Shown: positions 58,820-64,000 of the stretch, piece by piece
How positions within the stretch are numbered: the first letter of the stretch is position 1
Layout of the letters: the number at the start of each line of letters is the position of its first letter
Assembly: GCA_021613335.1 (NCBI GenBank)
Contig: JAJTWR010000021.1
Location: 2,934,001 to 2,998,000 of the forward strand
Reading direction: 5' to 3'
From: Whitmania pigra
Taxonomy: Eukaryota; Annelida; Clitellata; Hirudinida; Haemopidae
DNA length: 64,000 nucleotides
The notes under the pieces: model-generated
Database searches by the model: none
What the model was told of the DNA's origin: nothing
What the model saw: only the letters and a program-made list of their open reading frames with translations
Translations under genes and position numbers: made by a program

Positions 58820-60040
58820 TGTTTTTAAAGTCCTCAAACTGGCCCGGGAAAACCCAAGACTGTAGTAAATGGCTTGAAACAATCACGAAAATGAGTTTTG
58901 ATATGAATTATTGTCACATAAATGTTCTCCTTGGCCATATCTTTTTTCTTTCTCTCCAGGCATTCATTCTGAATATCTTCCAGACTCTATGGGTCTCCAT
59001 CATACAGCCCTGACTTTGATACATTGAAAAGTACAGGAGACATGTGGTTTCCTTGACGGGGTCCTATGTTCACTGGAATGTCGTGACTCAATTCTCTTCC
59101 AATCTTTAGTTGGACTGAGCAGTTGCGATAAGCTTCTGCAATGTATCTCAGCATGAATGACGGAGTTCCGAGTCTATAGGCTGCTCTAACATTTGATTAA
59201 TGCGAAACCGAATCAAATGCTTTTTATATAAAGGTGAAGTTCACCCTTTGCTTCTGCTCCCTATTTTTCTTTATGATTGTTTTTGCGAGCCATAAGTTGT
59301 CCGCTAGGCCATCGCCGTGTTTGAAAGCCTTCTGATGATTTGAAAGAGGCCAGTGAGTGAGCATTCTTCTGCTCAGCACACGATGGAATAACCTGCCCAT
59401 AATTTGTCCAACTGTGATTGGCCTGAAATCGCGTGGATTGAGTGTCTATCAATTTTTGGAATACAAGTAAAAATTCCATTTTTGAGCACATCTGCGGATA
59501 TCCACTTAATAGCCAGAGTGTCATGGGGTGGCCATGTCTTCTGGGGATATTTTGTTCAGATCAACTTTTCTCATTCCATCCATATCAGGAACAGAATCCA
59601 TCAAATGTTTTGCAGCCAGATTGATTTCATCCACAGTGACCGGAACATCCATTTCTTCAAGAGCTTCTATGGCTTTCTGCAATGGTCCGCAATCACTTTA
59701 TGACTTCTGGATGAATACCTTTTCCCAATACTCAAGCAATGCCTCATCGCCAGGAGGCACAGAATCTTTCTCGATATTTCCATTCAATACAAACTGACCT
59801 CCCAAACTTGAACTTTTTCTGAACATTTATTGAACTTTCTCATACTGTTGTCTTTGCAGCTCCATTTTCTTTGCTCTCTTTGATTGGTGGCTGGCTGTTT
59901 TGACAAATTCGCGAGTATTGGGTTTAAGTTAGTCTTTTTTCAATTTTAGATTCTGCCTCACATCTTCTCGCGTTTCCAGCTTTGTTTTCTTCGGTATTGA
60001 TTCCAAAATCCATCTTGAGTCCTTTAGACTAAAACTTCGA
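58820..60040 (-). pseudogene. Non-LTR retrotransposon reverse-transcriptase fragment, decayed
   Basis: Minus-strand pieces in order: a linker with EALLEYWEKVF and VTVDEINLAAKHL, then RDFRPITVGQIMGRLFHRVL, KAFKHGDGLADNLWLAKTII, KAFDSVSH (catalytic Asp of motif A), RLGTPSFMLRYIAEAYRNCS and GPRQGNHMSPVLFN (motif B). Stops and frameshifts occur between the pieces. The sequence differs from the R2-like RT at 9.0-9.6 kb, so a second non-LTR family is present. I do not assign a clade beyond non-LTR; the FRPIT and RQG..MSP forms fit R2/NeSL-like or RTE-like groups. Confidence 0.75.
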
Positions 60041-60257
60041 AGTCCAATCAGCGAAATGACCAATCAACATTATTGTTTAACTCTCGTAGTTTCGTTTTCT
60101 CTTTTTATTTTTGAAATTAAGGCTCACCTACCACGAACAGGTAGGGGACACTAACTGACAAAAATTTGCGAGAAATAAACGCTTAAATCTCCGAGTTTAA
60201 TAAATTCTAAAGAGCACGCGAATATTTGACCGCACCAGTCAATAGCTCCAGCAAAAT

Positions 60258-60408
<151 letters not shown>

Positions 60409-60672
60409 ATATAAATAACTTTGAGCTTAATCCACTGATAACATTCTTAATTAAGAATTAAATACATAAAATCGTTTTAACATTTATTTTCTAAAATCTT
60501 TATTTCAAAAGCGATTTCCAAAAATTTGTAATTTTCACCATTTAGTTTTTTTCTTTTTGTTGAAAAATAATTTGTATGATTACAAATTTGTATTTGTTCT
60601 CATCAACAACAACAGCAAATCTTTCAAATTTAACTTCAAGCTGAAGTTGACAATTTAGGATCTTTCTCACAA

Positions 60673-61680
60673 TCAACCGGTGATGGGAGTTTTGCTCTCG
60701 TTATCATTATCATCGATATCAACACCTGATGGTTTGTTATAATCACCATGATCATTATCTTCGCCTGATGGTCTACTACTACCATCATCACCACCATCCT
60801 CATCATTTCCAACCGATTTGACGTCGTCATAATCATTTGGCATCTCGTCGCCACCATGTTCAGTAGCAAGATTATCAGCACTACCCTCATTAGCATGGTC
60901 GACATCATCTTTTGCGTTTTCCATGTTCCTGCTGCAACTTCCGCTTTCACTTCCCAACTCCAACTTTGGCTTCTTGGCTTCCTGAACCATCTCGACGTCA
61001 TCATCACTGTCATCATCACTGTCATCATCACTATCATCATCACCATCATCGTGGAAGTCCCCGAACCAGCTCTTGGCTTTGGCAGGGTCGATATTGTTCT
61101 TTTTCATCGGTTTTGATTTCCCAAAGTCCAAGAGTCCGTCACCCTTCTCCCTGAAAAGTTGTTCCTGGTCCTCCATGATTTTCTCTCGCTGTTTGTCGTA
61201 GGCGGTGCTGTCGAAGAAAAATTTGGACTCTTTGTTTTTCATTTCCTTCTTTTTCTTCCTTTCATCCTCTCTTTCTCTCTTCAATCGTTCTCTCTCTGGC
61301 TCCTTTTCCACCCATTCCTTGAACAGTTTTTCGTTTACGACCTCCTTGATCCTTCTGCCGGAGAGGTCTCTGCACGAATTCTTGTTCGTCGTCTTCTTGC
61401 TCATCTGCGCACCAAGCGACCTCAGCATGGAACCGAAACCGCCCTTACCGCCCAACAGCCTCGGGTGCACTCTGTAGATCACAGTGGGGTTGATGGTTTG
61501 GTCTTCTTTTACGATTCTTCCGTTTTCAGTCATGTAGAAATCATCAGCGTTCACTGGGATCCTGTCAGTTCTCAGAAGTTTCCTCTTGAAACCGCCTACC
61601 GTTTGGTGAACTTCATGGCAGGTGAAGCCCTTGATGAATACCTTGTTGATGTCAAAAGATGAGTGAATTTTAAGCGCCAT
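60673..61680 (-). CDS. SDE2: SDE2, replication stress / telomere and splicing regulator
   Basis: A single uninterrupted frame of 335 codons, ATG at 61680. Residues 1-78 form the ubiquitin-like domain, ending at GG77-78, followed by KGGFGSMLRSLGAQ, the diagnostic SDE2 processing site: cleavage after Gly-Gly exposes Lys79 as an N-degron. CRDLSGRRIKEVVNEKLFKEW and the charged coiled coil that follow are the conserved SDE2 domain. The C-terminal half is low-complexity, with DDGDDDSDDDSDDDSDDD (about 213-230) and scattered Asp/Gly/Ser, and is poorly conserved in the family. SDE2 functions with PCNA in replication-stress response and in spliceosome and telomere maintenance. The length is shorter than the human protein (451), mainly in the acidic tail. 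No introns, unlike its neighbours. Confidence 0.95.
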   Translation of the reverse strand: MALKIHSSFDINKVFIKGFTCHEVHQTVGGFKRKLLRTDRIPVNADDFYMTENGRIVKEDQTINPTVIYRVHPRLLGGKGGFGSMLRSLGAQMSKKTTNKNSCRDLSGRRIKEVVNEKLFKEWVEKEPERERLKREREDERKKKKEMKNKESKFFFDSTAYDKQREKIMEDQEQLFREKGDGLLDFGKSKPMKKNNIDPAKAKSWFGDFHDDGDDDSDDDSDDDSDDDVEMVQEAKKPKLELGSESGSCSRNMENAKDDVDHANEGSADNLATEHGGDEMPNDYDDVKSVGNDEDGGDDGSSRPSGEDNDHGDYNKPSGVDIDDNDNESKTPITG

Positions 61681-62259
61681 TAATGATTGTTCAATGATTG
61701 ATTATTAACTAATTATAATTTCATAACTTGCAGATATGCATTCGTCGAGCGAAAAAAGACGCTGAAAATTTATTAAAAGGTAATAACATTTTTAAAAATA
61801 TCTTTAAATTTTGTGAAATTTAATGTTCTGCTATCGGTATAAAATACATATAATTGTATTAATATATTAATTATATTATATATTATTATATTATCTAACA
61901 TTAAAGTATAATAGTATAATACAGTAATTAATGCAACAATAATAATTAAAATCATCATTTATAAAAAATATATAATGTTAATGATAATAATTGCCATGAT
62001 TTTAATAATTTATAACATTAATTTCAATTTTTGTTATTATATTTATTCGAATTATTAATCGTTGTTTAAAAACTAGGGTCATGACCTTTGGAATTGAACA
62101 TGCCCCCTGAACTATTGGAATGAGAAAAATGTTCTTTTTTAGTCGCAAAATTAAATATTGCATTATTTTAACTATTAAGTACTTATCGTCTAAAGAACAA
62201 TAATGACAGTCATTCAATTTTATGAAATTCAGAAAATAATCGTCGTCGTCGTCGTCGTT

Positions 62260-62291
<32 letters not shown>

Positions 62292-62296
62292 GATCG

Positions 62297-62327
<31 letters not shown>

Positions 62328-62978
62328 ATCTGCGCCATCTGCAGACAGTTCCTCGGACGACCGGAAAATTTATGATTACTCTCACCTGTATTGGATGAAG
62401 ACGACGATGACTATGTTGATGATGATGATGATGAACTTCCGGGAAAATGAATGAATGCCATCTTCAGCGGGAGAATTTTTTTACCTTTTGATGATTGTTC
62501 ATCGCCATCATCATCATTGTCATCGTCATCGTCTTAGTCATCGTCATCATCATCTTCAGTCTCAAACATTAATTGAATTTAAATTTTAATTCGAGCAAGT
62601 ATTTGTAATGAAATGTTCGAACAAGTTGTATAATGAAATAAAATATTCAACATTCAAATGTGTTATTACTGAATTCATAAATATGGAAATGATTACTTCA
62701 TACCTTATTATAAGCAAACGTGAACATCAGACGAACCGATTAAATGTAAATGAATACAAGAATATATAAATGAACCATCATGAATAAAATTTATGGATAT
62801 GTAAATGAATTGCTTAATATAGTGAACTAATAGCAATAACAAACGTAAACAATGTCCAATGTCTCTGTTACAGCAGTTGCTTGTTAGTATCGTTATTATG
62901 GCTGATATCATATAAACATCATTATCAACATCGTCAGTGCAATCAGATCAGCGTCCATCATGCGCAGGCTCTCCTGGG
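61681..62978. other. Upstream of SDE2; microsatellite-rich, no gene
   Basis: Trinucleotide tracts: (GTC/ATC)n at 62240-62330 and ATC/GTC mixtures at 62490-62560. The remainder is AT-rich. Open frames here are translations of the repeats. Confidence 0.5.
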
Positions 62979-63047
62979 CCGTCCATGTTCGGTATCCGCT
63001 TTTCGATGGAACAAAAGATCCAGGGTTCGATTCCTGGTTTTGGACGG
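62979..63047 (+). tRNA. tRNA-like sequence, probably pseudogene or SINE head
   Basis: CCGTCCA at 62979-62985 pairs perfectly over 7 bp with TGGACGG at 63041-63047, and CCAGGGTTCGATTCCTGG looks like a T arm (5-bp stem, but an 8-base loop). CTTTT/AAAAG could form an anticodon stem with a 9-base loop. At 69 nt it is short, and the D arm is not convincing, so I do not assign an anticodon. Confidence 0.3.
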
Positions 63048-63694
63048 TCGTTACGGAGTCGGAAGGATTGATGGTTGGATGTGGAACGTTGATTTGAATG
63101 CTCGCCTGATTGATGATTAAATATCAATCGTCCGTCAAACCAGAGTTAAGAATAAATGGCAAGTTAAACGGTTATCACTTTTTTGTATGGTTGCAATGTT
63201 TTTTTATTATTATTTAATATATTTTGTTATTATTATTTATATTACCATTATTATATATTATAGTGATATTTGTATTTTTATATTTATTGTATTAGGTTTA
63301 TATTTGTATATGTTTTTTTATCAAAAGCACGGAATATCCCCTAAGGCTGTAAGTAGATCTATTCTTAGATCACTCCATGTCTATATTTAGATGGCCCTGG
63401 AATTCCCAGTAGGGTCGAGGCACGAAGGCTCTGAATGACCTCACGCGTGAACTATGAACTTTGACCCGAGGTCAATCTTGTTCCATCGCGGACCTTTCTC
63501 CACCGAGGATATCTATGTTTGTCAAGTTCTTTGATTTCTAAAAATAACAAAAATAGAAGAATAACACGTAGAAAATCATAGTAATAATTAATAAATAATA
63601 AACAAATCATAATAAAATATTTTTAATTCTCTCCAGCGACTCCTGAGGATGCTATGAAATGGAGGTTCTAGAAATAAATGGAAAGTAATGAATT

Positions 63695-63698
63695 TATT

Positions 63699-63729
<31 letters not shown>

Positions 63730-63762
63730 ATGTCGTCGTCATCATCATCATCATCATTCCAA
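63695..63762. repeat. (ATC)n trinucleotide tract
   Basis: CATCATCATC repeat with a central GTCGTC. Confidence 0.95.
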
Positions 63763-63819
63763 AGTGTGATTGAATAAAGTTGTGTGTCAGAAGTCACAAT
63801 GCTAGAACTCAATTAACGA

Positions 63820-63950
63820 ATGATTGAAATAATGAAGGAAGGAACGAATGTGTTAATGATGGGTGAATTACTGGATGGATGGATTGTTGGATGGGTGAAT
63901 GATTGGATGAATAGTTGGACGGGTGGATGACCGGAAGGATGAATGCCATC
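63820..63950. repeat. Degenerate GGAT/GAAT tetranucleotide tract
   Basis: Repeats of TGGATGGATGGAT, GATGGGTGAATGATTGGATG type, including GAAGGAAGGAACGAATG. Confidence 0.85.
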
Positions 63951-64000
63951 GTCTAATGTCTCGCCGCATGTGTTTGTTCACCACGGATATTTAACGCATT

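Overview
This window is AT-rich nuclear DNA from an invertebrate animal; I cannot fix the phylum. Evidence: intron-rich genes with animal orthologs (HMBOX1-like, LEPROT, RBM8A, NEK1-like, IDH3B, SDE2), standard GT-AG splicing, tRNA-derived SINEs, R2-like non-LTR retrotransposons, many hAT and pogo/Tc1 remnants, a short TTAGGG-type tract, and abundant (GAT)n and (TAA)n microsatellites.

Layout. 0.8-1.7 kb: last two exons of an HMBOX1-like homeobox gene (+). 2.5-10.7 kb: a transposon pile-up. An R2-like retrotransposon 3' half (+) is broken by two hAT elements with perfect 8-bp target duplications, one of which carries SINEs; a second R2-like fragment (-) and two MITEs follow. 12.96-18.65 kb: a 5.7-kb candidate DNA element holding a (TAA)n tract and about 17 copies of a ~180-bp satellite. 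19.4-21.0 kb: LEPROT (+). 23.6-24.9 kb: RBM8A/Y14 (-). 25-31 kb: pogo, L2/CR1-like and hAT/DUF4371 remnants and a 5S-rRNA-like sequence. 32.4-44.0 kb: a NEK1-like kinase (+) with a Tc1-like insertion in intron 5. 44.8-46.5 kb: an unrecognised acidic protein gene (+) whose first intron appears to be GC-AG. 47.1-50.4 kb: IDH3B (-), convergent with it. 50.46-55.81 kb: a giant foldback element whose ~1.4-kb inverted arms are tandem ~125-bp repeats and whose core is a diverged copy of part of the 12.96-18.65 kb element; it lies about 100 bp upstream of the IDH3B start codon. 56-60 kb: MITE, SINEs and a non-LTR reverse transcriptase remnant. 60.7-61.7 kb: intronless SDE2 (-). 61.7-64 kb: microsatellites and a tRNA-like sequence.

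The cellular genes do not form a pathway: they cover transcription/telomeres (HMBOX1-like), endosomal receptor traffic (LEPROT), exon-junction complex (RBM8A), cilium/DNA-damage kinase (NEK1-like), TCA cycle (IDH3B) and replication stress/splicing (SDE2). Exon models were built by hand from splice signals, reading-phase continuity and remembered family sequence. The strongest candidates for something undescribed are the two related satellite-bearing elements at 12.96-18.65 and 50.46-55.81 kb.
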